Shown in pieces: positions 51,439 to 59,825 of a stretch of 64,000 nucleotides of DNA. The first letter of the stretch is position 1, and every line of letters starts with the position of its first letter. The notes beneath the pieces are model-generated. The model was not told the DNA's origin and did not search any database. It saw only the letters and a list, made by a program, of their open reading frames with translations. The position numbers were made by a program, and so were the translations under genes. Source of the DNA: Chryseobacterium aquaeductus (GTDB lineage: Bacteria; Bacteroidota; Bacteroidia; Flavobacteriales; Weeksellaceae); NCBI RefSeq assembly GCF_905175375.1, contig NZ_CAJIMS010000001.1, positions 1,364,001 to 1,428,000 on the forward strand, given 5' to 3'.

Positions 51439-52326
51439 ATGGCAATCACTAAGATGATAAAAAAAACTTTTACACTATTCCTTTTAGGAATCAGCTTGTT
51501 GCATAAAGCACAAACACCCGACTCCTTAAGTGTCGCTCAAAAAAGTCTTGAACTAGAAAAGGATAGCATCGCATATGCTTCAGACATCGAAATTGTGAAA
51601 ACAAAAATAGATTTGAGCAATGTTTTTACAAAAGCAGATGAAATGCCCGAATTTCAGGGAGGTATGAAACAATTTAGAAAAAGATTTTTTGAACATTTTA
51701 AATTTACTCACCGCGATAAAATAAAAGACATTCGGCTTTTTTTCATTGTAGAAAACACAGGATATGTAAAACATTATATAGCCTTGTCGCCTAAAGATAA
51801 ATACAAAAAACAAACAGAAGACGCAATGAGGAAAGTTTTTGAAAGGTGGAAGCCTGCAAAAATAAATAATCAGCCGGTAAGGTTTTTGATGTTTTTCCCA
51901 ATTGTATTGGATGATTATGCTGTAGATATTAAAGAAGATGAAAGCATAGATCTACAAAACATAAGCATAGACGACATTCCTGATTTAGAAGAATTAAAAA
52001 AAATTATGAATCTAAAAGGCGTTGTTTCTAAAGCGGATGAGATGCCAGAATTTCCGGAAGGAATAAGTGCATTCAAGAAAAAATACTTCGACAACATAGA
52101 GACTTTAAACCTGAAAAACAATGAAAAAATAGACACCCATCTGTATTTTATTGTTGAAAAAAATGGATATGTACGAAATGTTGCAGCAATAGGATCGAAT
52201 AAAAAACACAACCATGAAGCAGAACTAGGAATTTCTAGAATATTTGACCGCTGGAAACCTGCAAAAATAAACGGCGAACCGGTAAGATATTTATACTATT
52301 TTCCGCTGACTCCTAAAAAATATTAA
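51439..52326 (+). CDS. Secreted protein with two tandem TonB C-terminal-like domains
   Basis: A 295-residue protein with a signal peptide (about 1-25, LLGISLLHKAQ). Two copies of the same domain follow: residues 66-155 (KADEMPEFQGGMKQFRKRFF, FFIVENTGYVKHYIALSPK, RWKPAKINNQPVRFLMFFP) and 198-292 (KADEMPEFPEGISAFKKKYF, YFIVEKNGYVRNVAAIGSNK, RWKPAKINGEPVRYLYYFP). An acidic linker joins them. The copies are more similar to each other than to the single-domain protein at 48661. No membrane anchor or proline spacer, so not a classical TonB. The gene has its own promoter and a long leader. Confidence 0.85.
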   Translation: MAITKMIKKTFTLFLLGISLLHKAQTPDSLSVAQKSLELEKDSIAYASDIEIVKTKIDLSNVFTKADEMPEFQGGMKQFRKRFFEHFKFTHRDKIKDIRLFFIVENTGYVKHYIALSPKDKYKKQTEDAMRKVFERWKPAKINNQPVRFLMFFPIVLDDYAVDIKEDESIDLQNISIDDIPDLEELKKIMNLKGVVSKADEMPEFPEGISAFKKKYFDNIETLNLKNNEKIDTHLYFIVEKNGYVRNVAAIGSNKKHNHEAELGISRIFDRWKPAKINGEPVRYLYYFPLTPKKY

Positions 52327-52340
52327 CCTCCTAAACAACC

Positions 52341-54929
52341 CTACTTCCCAATCATTTTTTTAATTGAATTCAGTTTCATTAAAGCCTCAATCGGTGTCAA
52401 AGTATTGATGTCGATTTTTGTCAGTTCCTCTCTGATATTTTCCAAAACGGGATCATCCAATTGAAAGAAAGAAAGCTGCATATTTTCTTCGGTTACTCTT
52501 TTGATGCTTTCAGATGAGCTACCTTGAGACCGACTCGCTTCCAGAGTTTTCAGAATATCGTTGGCTCTGTTAACTACTTTTGAAGGCATTCCGGCCAATT
52601 TCGCCACGTGAATACCAAAACTATGTTCGCTTCCGCCCGGAATCAATTTTCTTAAAAAGATGATGTTTCCTTTATTCTCCTGAATCGAAACGTGGAAGTT
52701 TTTAATTCGATCAAAATTTACGGTCATTTCATTCAGCTCATGATAATGTGTTGCAAATAATGTTTTTGCCTGAGTCGGATGATGATGAAGATATTCAGCA
52801 ATTGCCCAAGCAATAGAAACCCCGTCGTAAGTTGATGTTCCACGACCGATTTCGTCTAATAAAATCAAACTGCGATCTGAAATATTATTTAAAATATAAG
52901 CCGCTTCGTTCATTTCTACCATAAAAGTTGATTCTCCGGCAGAAATATTGTCGCTCGCTCCTACTCTTGTAAAAATTTTATCTAAAACTCCTATTTCTGC
53001 GTATTTCGCTGGAACAAAACTCCCGATTTGCGCCATGAGACAAACAATTGCCGTCTGACGAAGAATGGCAGATTTACCCGCCATGTTAGGACCGGTAACC
53101 ATGATAATCTGCTGAGAATCTTTATCTAAAAAAATGTCATTCGGAATATATTTTTCTCCTAGAGGAAGTGCATTTTCAATAATCGGATGTCTCGCTTCCT
53201 TTAAATCAATGGAAAACCCATCATTCAAAACAGGCTTTGTATAACTTTCAGAAACAGCAAGTTCAGACAAACCAACTGCGACATCAAGTTGAGCAATGAT
53301 ATTTGAATTTTCCTGAATTCTGTCCATGTAAATCATCGTGTCCGAACAAACTTTTCGGTACAGTTGATTTTCCAGAACACTGATTTTTTCTTCAGCTCCC
53401 AGAATCTGACTTTCGTATTCTTTTAATTCCTCGGTGATGTATCTTTCAGCGTTGACAAGTGTTTGCTTTCTGATCCAGTCACTCGGAACTTTATCTTTAT
53501 GTGTATTTCTTACTTCAATAAAATAACCGAAAACATTATTAAAATCAATTTTCAGGCTTGTGATTCCGGTGCGTTCCACTTCACGCTGGCACATTTCGTC
53601 AAGAAAACCACGACCTTTATTTTGTAAACCTCTTAAATGGTCGAGTTCTTCGGAAATATTTTGCTTAATTACATTTCCTTTTGCAAGATTGACAGGAAGT
53701 TCTTCATTCAAATGATTTTCAAGCAATTCAATCAATTCATCCAAAGAATTTAATGGTTCCAACCAAGCTAAAACATCTGCATGAGGATGAAGCAATCCCT
53801 TAATTTTCTGAATATTAATCAAACTTTGACGGAGGTAGCCCAATTCTTTAGGTGAAATCTTTTCCGCCGCCAGTTTTCCCATTAATCGATCTAAATCTGA
53901 GATCGCTCTCAATAACTGAGAAATTTCATATTTAAGTTGATCATTTTCGTTTAAAAAATCGATCAATGACAATCTTCTTCCAATTTCTTCGACAGATTTT
54001 AATGGAAGAATAATTCTTCGCCTCAATAATCTTCCGCCCATGGGTGTCGACGTCTTATCAATAATATCAAGTAAAGATTTTCCTTTCGGATTGCTAGGAT
54101 AAACGATTTCTAAGTTTCTTAGCGTAAAATGATCCATCATCAAATAATCTTCCTGCGGAATAATCTGAATTTTGGTAATATGAGCCAATAATTTATGATG
54201 CGTATCTTCAACCAAATAAGCAAAAATGGCTCCTGCTGCGGTAATTGCCAAAGGTAAACCTTCAACTCCAAAACCTTTTAATGAATTGGTTCTGAATTGA
54301 TTCGTTAACTTTTCGTAGGCAAAATTATATTGATATGCCCAATCTTCCAGTTTAAAAACATTCCTGTTTTTCAGCTGATCGGGAATCTGAATGCTTCTCT
54401 GATAAATAATTTCGCTTGGATCAAACGTGTTGATGATGTGCAAAATTTTATCTAAATTCCCTTCACTTACCAAAAATTCTCCGGTAGAAACGTCTACCAT
54501 CGCAATTCCGTATTTTTCTTTTTCTTTGTGAAGCGAAAGCAGGAAATTGTTCTTTTTTGAAGTCAAAACCTGATCATTGAAAGTAACTCCAGGTGTCACC
54601 AATTCTGTCACACCCCGTTTTACAATTCCTTTTACGGTTTTCGGATCTTCCAATTGATCGCAAATCGCCACACGAATTCCGGCTCTTACCAATTTCGGCA
54701 AATAAGAATCTACCGAATGATGCGGAAAGCCAGCCAGTTCGATGTGACCGTCTCCGTTAGCTCTCTTCGTTAAAACAATTCCCAAAATCTGGGAAGTTCT
54801 CACCGCATCCTGACCAAAAGTTTCGTAGAAATCTCCCACTCTGAAAAGCAAAAGCGCATCAGGATATTTCGCCTTGATGGTGTTGTATTGCGTCATTAAC
54901 GGGGTTTCTTTCTTTGTCGCCTTTGCCAT
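52341..54929 (-). CDS. mutS: DNA mismatch repair protein MutS
   Basis: An 862-residue MutS, which recognises base mismatches and starts repair with MutL. The mismatch-binding domain I has the Phe-x-Glu motif in RVGDFYETFGQDA. Connector, lever and clamp domains follow in the usual order. The ATPase domain has Walker A GPNMAGKSA, Walker B RSLILLDEIGRGTSTYDG and FATHYHELNEM. The C-terminal helix-turn-helix (PSKVVNRANDILKTLE) mediates dimerisation. Convergent with the TonB-domain gene (14-nt gap); no mutL nearby. Confidence 0.97.
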   Translation of the reverse strand: MAKATKKETPLMTQYNTIKAKYPDALLLFRVGDFYETFGQDAVRTSQILGIVLTKRANGDGHIELAGFPHHSVDSYLPKLVRAGIRVAICDQLEDPKTVKGIVKRGVTELVTPGVTFNDQVLTSKKNNFLLSLHKEKEKYGIAMVDVSTGEFLVSEGNLDKILHIINTFDPSEIIYQRSIQIPDQLKNRNVFKLEDWAYQYNFAYEKLTNQFRTNSLKGFGVEGLPLAITAAGAIFAYLVEDTHHKLLAHITKIQIIPQEDYLMMDHFTLRNLEIVYPSNPKGKSLLDIIDKTSTPMGGRLLRRRIILPLKSVEEIGRRLSLIDFLNENDQLKYEISQLLRAISDLDRLMGKLAAEKISPKELGYLRQSLINIQKIKGLLHPHADVLAWLEPLNSLDELIELLENHLNEELPVNLAKGNVIKQNISEELDHLRGLQNKGRGFLDEMCQREVERTGITSLKIDFNNVFGYFIEVRNTHKDKVPSDWIRKQTLVNAERYITEELKEYESQILGAEEKISVLENQLYRKVCSDTMIYMDRIQENSNIIAQLDVAVGLSELAVSESYTKPVLNDGFSIDLKEARHPIIENALPLGEKYIPNDIFLDKDSQQIIMVTGPNMAGKSAILRQTAIVCLMAQIGSFVPAKYAEIGVLDKIFTRVGASDNISAGESTFMVEMNEAAYILNNISDRSLILLDEIGRGTSTYDGVSIAWAIAEYLHHHPTQAKTLFATHYHELNEMTVNFDRIKNFHVSIQENKGNIIFLRKLIPGGSEHSFGIHVAKLAGMPSKVVNRANDILKTLEASRSQGSSSESIKRVTEENMQLSFFQLDDPVLENIREELTKIDINTLTPIEALMKLNSIKKMIGK

Positions 54930-55003
54930 TGAAATTTACTTAAATTTGGGTTGGTAAAAATAGGAAATAAAAAAGAAGGATGGAAATGCTGATTTTTAAA
55001 TTT

Positions 55004-55025
55004 CCCACAGATTCCGCAGATTTTT
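55004..55025. repeat. CACAGATT-type intergenic repeat, single unit
   Basis: CCCACAGATTCCGCAGATTT upstream of the bestrophin gene, related to the paired units at 56026-56085. Confidence 0.5.
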
Positions 55026-55115
55026 TAAACATACTATTTGATTACTTTTATACTGATTCAAATACAATTTTTAACGCAAAATAAAATTACTTTTTATTTA
55101 AAATTTATAAAAATT

Positions 55116-55123
55116 TATCTTTG
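55116..55123 (+). promoter_or_regulatory. -7 element of the bestrophin gene
   Basis: TATCTTTG, 18 nt before the ATG at 55141; no TTG at proper spacing. Confidence 0.45.
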
Positions 55124-55140
55124 CAAAACAGATCCTAGCC

Positions 55141-56022
55141 ATGAGAGTTTACAATACCAAGCATTTTCTAAAAATACTCGTCAGCCTACACAAAAGTGAT
55201 ACGCTGAAAATTCTTTTTCCAACGATGGTTTTGATGGCTGTTTATTCTTACGGAATCCAATATCTGGAAATTGAATATCTTCATTTAAATGCAAAATCTA
55301 AAGTCAGTAATGTGGGAATGATTCATTCTTTACTAGGTTTTGTTTTGTCTTTGCTGTTGGTTTTCAGAACCAATACGGCGTATGACAGATGGTGGGAAGG
55401 CAGAAAGCTCTGGGGAAAACTGGTGAATGATACAAGAAATTTCGCCGTAAAAATTAATACCATTCTTGCAGATGATCGCGATTCTGCGGATTTAATTGCA
55501 GGATACCTCAAATATTTTCCGCACTATTTGGCTAAACATTTATCTCAGGAGTCTACGAGATTGGCTTTAGATGAAGATTATTCTGAAATAGAAAAATCTT
55601 TGAAAAATCATGGCCCGACAGATTTGGTTATACTTCTGACACAAAAATTATATCAATTAAAAAAGCAAGGAAAAATATCTGATACAGAAATGCTTTATTT
55701 GGATACTCAGATTTCCGGGCTTCTGGATGTTTGTGGCGGTTGCGAAAGAATAAAAAATACGCCGATTCCTTATTCTTATTCATCTTTTATTAAGAAGTTT
55801 ATTATCTTATACGTTTTAGCATTACCCATTGCCTACGTCATCAATCTTGGATTATTTATGATTCCGCTGACGGTTTTTGTATATTATGTATTAATGAGTT
55901 TAGAATTGATTGCAGAAGAAATTGAAGATCCCTTCAATAATGATGAAAACGATATCCCAATGGAAGCTATAGCGCAGAATATTGAGAAAAATGTACATCA
56001 TATCATGGGTGAGAAAAGATAA
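55141..56022 (+). CDS. Bestrophin-like ion channel
   Basis: A 293-residue membrane protein of the bestrophin (UPF0187/YneE) family, which forms pentameric ion channels in bacteria. Visible features: the first membrane helix around LFPTMVLMAVYSYGIQYL, the neck segment LGFVLSLLLVFRTNTAYDRW followed by WEGRKLWGKLVNDTRNFAVK, the helix ending in GGCERIKNTPIPYSYSSFIK, and the C-terminal LELIAEEIEDPFNNDENDIP. The RTN-YDRWWEGR block is the family signature. Ion selectivity cannot be told. Downstream lies a repeat that may end transcription. Confidence 0.92.
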   Translation: MRVYNTKHFLKILVSLHKSDTLKILFPTMVLMAVYSYGIQYLEIEYLHLNAKSKVSNVGMIHSLLGFVLSLLLVFRTNTAYDRWWEGRKLWGKLVNDTRNFAVKINTILADDRDSADLIAGYLKYFPHYLAKHLSQESTRLALDEDYSEIEKSLKNHGPTDLVILLTQKLYQLKKQGKISDTEMLYLDTQISGLLDVCGGCERIKNTPIPYSYSSFIKKFIILYVLALPIAYVINLGLFMIPLTVFVYYVLMSLELIAEEIEDPFNNDENDIPMEAIAQNIEKNVHHIMGEKR

Positions 56023-56025
56023 TAA

Positions 56026-56085
56026 AAATCTGTGTAAATCTGTTTGATGTGCAGGAGATCAATTCCCACAGATTGCACAGATTTA
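56026..56085. repeat. Inverted AAATCTGTG repeat pair
   Basis: AAATCTGTGTAAATCTGT at 56026-56043 faces CCCACAGATTGCACAGATTT at 56065-56084. The arms pair over about 16 bp with two mismatches around a 24-nt loop, 4 nt after the bestrophin stop. It may act as a terminator, though it has no T tract. Confidence 0.55.
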
Positions 56086-56166
56086 TACAAATGGAAATAT
56101 CAGATGAAATTTTAAAATCCATTCATCATGAAGAATTCGTAAATTGTAATAAGAAATAAAATTATT

Positions 56167-56703
56167 TTGGTAAATAAATTAAAACTGGAAGAACTCAACA
56201 GAATTGATGTAGAAACTTTTAAAAAAGTAGAGAAAATTCCGTTGGTCGTTGTCTTAGATAATATCAGAAGCATGCACAATGTAGGTGCTACTTTCAGAAC
56301 GGCAGATGCATTTTTGGTTCAGAAAATTATTTTGTGCGGAATTACACCTCAACCGCCACACCGTGAAATTCACAAAGCAGCTTTGGGAGCAACAGAAAGT
56401 GTGGACTGGTCGTACGAAGCAGATATGAATGTTACGATCGAACATTTAAAAGATCAGGGATTTGAAGTGGTGGGAATCGAGCAAACCACAAACAGCCAAA
56501 TGATTACAGATTTTAAAATCGACTACACCAAGAAATATGCGGTTATTTTGGGTAATGAAGTTGAAGGAATCAGCGATGAAGCCTTGCAGAATATAGATTC
56601 TTTCATTGAAATTCCGCAATTGGGAACCAAACATTCTCTGAACGTAAGTGTATGCGGTGGAATTGTAATGTGGGAATTTGCAAAAGCTTTAGGAATTAAA
56701 TAA
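56167..56703 (+). CDS. SpoU/TrmH-family RNA 2'-O-methyltransferase
   Basis: A 178-residue SPOUT methyltransferase. The three motifs of the family are intact: DNIRSMHNVGATFRTADAF (motif 1, with Asn and Arg), AVILGNEVEGISDEAL (motif 2) and IPQLGTKHSLNVSVCGGIVM (motif 3), which form the knotted SAM site. The gene starts with TTG at 56167 (MVNKLKLEELNRIDVETFKK); the first in-frame ATG lies inside motif 1, so the TTG start is required. tRNA or rRNA target unknown. No clear promoter box. Confidence 0.9.
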   Translation: MVNKLKLEELNRIDVETFKKVEKIPLVVVLDNIRSMHNVGATFRTADAFLVQKIILCGITPQPPHREIHKAALGATESVDWSYEADMNVTIEHLKDQGFEVVGIEQTTNSQMITDFKIDYTKKYAVILGNEVEGISDEALQNIDSFIEIPQLGTKHSLNVSVCGGIVMWEFAKALGIK

Positions 56704-57089
56704 TAATTATTCTTAAAATTAATTCTCTGAGATCTTTAATGAGTGGAACGCCTTTATCTAAAAATAAGTTTGATTTAAATGGATTCGATGAATCTTCGAT
56801 TTGCGAACTTAAAAGCAGTTAGTAGTTAAAAAATCTTTGCGGGCTTTGCGTTTAAATAATTGAAGACATTTAGTTTTGAAAATTTGCAAAAGTCCTAAAA
56901 TAAAAAAACTGCTGCTGTCTAAAAAGACAGTGCAGTTTGAAATAAATCTAATAAAAAGTAAAAATGAAAGGCGACAAAGATAATTCAATATCTTTTACCA
57001 GCAAAATTTTTTTTCTCATTTTTTATTTTTTTGTAAAAAACCTATCATATTAAGAGAAAGTTTCGTTTAAAATTTTATAAATTAGCACA
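56704..57089. other. 386-nt intergenic region with shared repeat and orphan hairpin
   Basis: Contains a segment at about 56738-56850 beginning GTGGAACGCCTTTATCTAAA and ending CTTTGCGGGCTTTGCGTTT, of which the opening resembles 5672-5695, and a strong hairpin at 56905-56938. No open reading frame looks protein-like. Confidence 0.65.
56905..56938 (-). terminator. Orphan hairpin with minus-strand T tract
   Basis: AAACTGCTGCTGTCT-AAA-AAGACAGTGCAGTTT: 15-bp stem with one mismatch. The A tract on its left makes it a canonical terminator on the minus strand, but no minus-strand gene precedes it. Confidence 0.65.
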
Positions 57090-57740
57090 ATGTTTATCAA
57101 GGACTATATCTCAAAAGATTTTCCGTGTTTTCATCTTACTGACTCTATCGAATCGGCAAGAGAAACCTTAGAAGCATTTGGATATACGCATATTTTCATC
57201 AAAAAGGCAAACCATTTTTACGGAGCCATCGCCAAAGACTTTCTTTATGAAGAAGAAGGCACTTTAAAGAATCTTGAACATCAGATTGAGCGTTTTGCGA
57301 TTTTGGAAGACAATAATATTATGGACAGCATCCGTCTGTTTTATACATTTAATGCCAACGTAATTCCCGTGATCAATAAAAATGAGAAATATTTGGGTTA
57401 TATCTGTTGTGATGATGTTTTTCAGACTTTTTCAAAATACCCTCTGTTTTCAGAAACCGGTGCCACGCTTACGATAGAAACTCCGGCAAGGAAATATTCT
57501 ATGACAGAAATTGCCAATATCGTTGAGAGCAACAATTCTAAATTCTATGGCGGATTTATCAGTTTCATGTCGGACGAATTTATTCACATCACCATCAAAA
57601 TCAGCAACGAAAATTTAGCCTCGATTGATGCTACTTTTGATCGATATGACTACAGAATTGTAGAAAAATATTATTCTGATGAGAAAACAGATCTTTTTAA
57701 AGACCGTTTAGGTTTTTTACAAAAATTTATCGAAATATAA
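57090..57740 (+). CDS. CBS-domain protein
   Basis: A 216-residue cytosolic protein with two CBS motifs: about 1-60 (FPCFHLTDSIESARETLEAF, YGAIAKDFLYEE) and 68-118 (ENNIMDSIRLFYTFNANVIP VINKNEKYLGYICCDDVF in essence, residues NVIPVINKNEKYLGYICCDD). The C-terminal about 90 residues (TIETPARKYSMTEIANIVES, FISFMSDEFIHITIKISNE) resemble an ACT-like regulatory fold. CBS pairs usually bind adenine nucleotides. It precedes the NAD kinase gene by a single base, so it may sense the nucleotide pool for that enzyme (inference). Confidence 0.85.
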   Translation: MFIKDYISKDFPCFHLTDSIESARETLEAFGYTHIFIKKANHFYGAIAKDFLYEEEGTLKNLEHQIERFAILEDNNIMDSIRLFYTFNANVIPVINKNEKYLGYICCDDVFQTFSKYPLFSETGATLTIETPARKYSMTEIANIVESNNSKFYGGFISFMSDEFIHITIKISNENLASIDATFDRYDYRIVEKYYSDEKTDLFKDRLGFLQKFIEI

Positions 57741-57741
57741 T

Positions 57742-58608
57742 ATGAAGGCAGCCATATATTCTCAGAAAAAAGATTTAGATACTTTTTTATATTTAAGCAA
57801 ATTTATTTCTGAATTAGAAAGCAGAGGCGTAAAATCTGTTTTGTTTGACGAAATGGTGGATGCCCTTCAGTTTTCAAAAATATTTGAAACGTTTGGTAAC
57901 AAACAAGATCTAATAGACAAAAAAGTAGACCTTTTTTTCACCTTCGGCGGTGATGGAACGATTGTAAACTCGCTGACATTTATAGAAGATCTGGAAATTC
58001 CCGTAGTAGGAGTAAATATCGGAAGACTGGGTTTCTTAGCAAGTTTCACCAAAGAAGAAGCCTTCAAAGAATTAGATTCTATTTTGAAAGGTGATATAAA
58101 AACAAGCCGAAGATCTGTAATAGAAGTAGTTTCGCCAAAATCTGACGAGTTTTTTCCATACGCTTTAAATGATGTAACGATTTCCAGAAAAGAAACTACT
58201 TCGATGGTGACGGTAGATTCATATATTAATGATGAATTTCTGAATGTATTTTGGGGAGACGGAGTGATTGTTTCTACACCCACAGGTTCTACGGCATATT
58301 CTCTAAGTTGTGGCGGGCCAATTATTTCTCCAAATAACGAAAACTTTGTCATCACACCTATCGCTCCTCACAATTTGAATGTAAGACCTTTGGTCGTCAA
58401 CGATAAAGTGGAAATAAAATTTAAAGTAGAAAGCCGCGTTCCACAATATTCTCTTTCCTTAGATTCCAGATTAATCCACATAGAAACTGATAAAGAAATT
58501 ATAATCAGAAAGGCAAGTTTCCAATTATTATTGGTGCAACCCAACAATTTGAGTTTCTATGAAACCATCCGCCAGAAACTACTTTGGGGGAGAGATAAAA
58601 GAAATTAG
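57742..58608 (+). CDS. nadK: NAD kinase
   Basis: A 288-residue NAD kinase, which phosphorylates NAD to NADP. The GGDGT motif (FTFGGDGTIVNSL, about residue 69-73) is the ATP/NAD site. It is followed by PVVGVNIGRLGFLASF, the NDVTISR segment and the DGVIVSTPTGSTAYSLSCGG motif that shapes the NAD pocket, then ITPIAPHNLNVRPLVV. Length is normal. It begins 1 nt after the CBS-domain gene, and the aldolase gene is 71 nt downstream. Confidence 0.96.
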   Translation: MKAAIYSQKKDLDTFLYLSKFISELESRGVKSVLFDEMVDALQFSKIFETFGNKQDLIDKKVDLFFTFGGDGTIVNSLTFIEDLEIPVVGVNIGRLGFLASFTKEEAFKELDSILKGDIKTSRRSVIEVVSPKSDEFFPYALNDVTISRKETTSMVTVDSYINDEFLNVFWGDGVIVSTPTGSTAYSLSCGGPIISPNNENFVITPIAPHNLNVRPLVVNDKVEIKFKVESRVPQYSLSLDSRLIHIETDKEIIIRKASFQLLLVQPNNLSFYETIRQKLLWGRDKRN

Positions 58609-58679
58609 TAATTTCTTAAAAATTATTACCTTTACAAGAATTTTCAAAAATACCCTTAATATTATCTAAAAAGTAAAAC

Positions 58680-59750
58680 ATGAGCAGAATTTTCCCGGCA
58701 GGTGTTGCCACAGGTCAGTTAGTTACAGATATTTTTCAACATGCAAAAGAAAACAAATATGCATTACCTGCAGTAAACGTTATCGGTTCTAGCAACGTAA
58801 ATGCAGTTATGGAAACTGCAGCTAAATTAAATTCACCTGTAATCATTCAGTTTTCAAACGGTGGAGCTTCTTTTAACGCTGGAAAAGGACTAAGCAATGA
58901 CGCTCAGAAATCAGCTATTTTAGGTGGTATTGCTGGCGCTAAACATATTCATACATTGGCTGAAGCTTACGGAGCGACAGTAATTTTACATACCGATCAC
59001 GCTGCGAAAAAATTATTGCCTTGGATCGATGGTTTGATGGATGCCAACGAAGAATTTTTCAAGCAAACAGGAAAATCATTATATTCTTCTCACATGCTGG
59101 ATCTTTCTGAAGAATCTTTAGAAGAAAACCTTGAGGTTTCTGCATATTATTTCGAAAGAATGGCAAAAATGCAGATGACATTAGAAGTAGAAATAGGAGT
59201 AACGGGAGGTGAAGAAGATGGTGTAGACAACTCTGATGTTGATAATTCTAAATTATACACTCAACCAGAAGATGTAGCTTACACATACGAAAAATTGAAA
59301 GCAATCTCTGACAATTTTACCATTGCGGCAGCTTTCGGAAACGTGCACGGAGTTTACAAGCCAGGAAATGTGGTTCTTACACCAAAAATATTAGACAATT
59401 CTCAGAAATTTGTTCAGGAAAAATTCGGAACTGCTGAGAAGCCTATTAATTTCGTATTCCACGGTGGTTCTGGTTCTACTTTACAAGAAATCAGAGAGGC
59501 AATTGATTACGGAGTAGTGAAAATGAATATTGATACTGATCTTCAATTTGCTTATACAGAAGGAATCAGAGACTACATGGTACAGAATATCGAATACCTG
59601 AAGACTCAGATCGGAAATCCTGAAGGCGAAGAAAAACCTAACAAAAAATTCTATGACCCAAGAGGTTGGATCAGAAAGGGTGAAGAAACTTTCTCTAAGA
59701 GACTGGTTCAGGCATTTGAAGACCTAAACAACGTAAACACGCTTAAATAA
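58680..59750 (+). CDS. fbaA: Class II fructose-bisphosphate aldolase
   Basis: A 356-residue zinc-dependent aldolase for the fructose-1,6-bisphosphate / triose-phosphate step of glycolysis and gluconeogenesis. Zinc-binding histidine and catalytic Asp lie in ATVILHTDHAAKKLLPWIDG; EVEIGVTGGEEDGVDNSDVD is the active-site loop with a Glu ligand; the further His ligands are in AAFGNVHGVYKPGN and NFVFHGGSGST, and KMNIDTDLQFAYTEGI closes the site. Length fits the longer class IIA (E. coli FbaA-type) group. accD follows after 75 nt. Confidence 0.96.
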   Translation: MSRIFPAGVATGQLVTDIFQHAKENKYALPAVNVIGSSNVNAVMETAAKLNSPVIIQFSNGGASFNAGKGLSNDAQKSAILGGIAGAKHIHTLAEAYGATVILHTDHAAKKLLPWIDGLMDANEEFFKQTGKSLYSSHMLDLSEESLEENLEVSAYYFERMAKMQMTLEVEIGVTGGEEDGVDNSDVDNSKLYTQPEDVAYTYEKLKAISDNFTIAAAFGNVHGVYKPGNVVLTPKILDNSQKFVQEKFGTAEKPINFVFHGGSGSTLQEIREAIDYGVVKMNIDTDLQFAYTEGIRDYMVQNIEYLKTQIGNPEGEEKPNKKFYDPRGWIRKGEETFSKRLVQAFEDLNNVNTLK

Positions 59751-59764
59751 ATTATACATTTTGG

Positions 59765-59797
59765 ATTATAGATTTCAAATTGTTTTTAATCTATAAT
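59765..59797. repeat. 10-bp inverted repeat in the fbaA-accD gap
   Basis: ATTATAGATT (59765-59774) and AATCTATAAT (59788-59797) form a perfect 10-bp stem with a 13-nt loop, without a T tract. It lies 15 nt after fbaA. Confidence 0.55.
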
Positions 59798-59825
59798 TTA
59801 AAATCTAAAAACAAAAATTTTATAA

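Noticed and set aside
57867..58355. Antisense frame of 162 codons inside the NAD kinase gene
   Set aside because: Lies fully within a clear NAD kinase and shows no family features.
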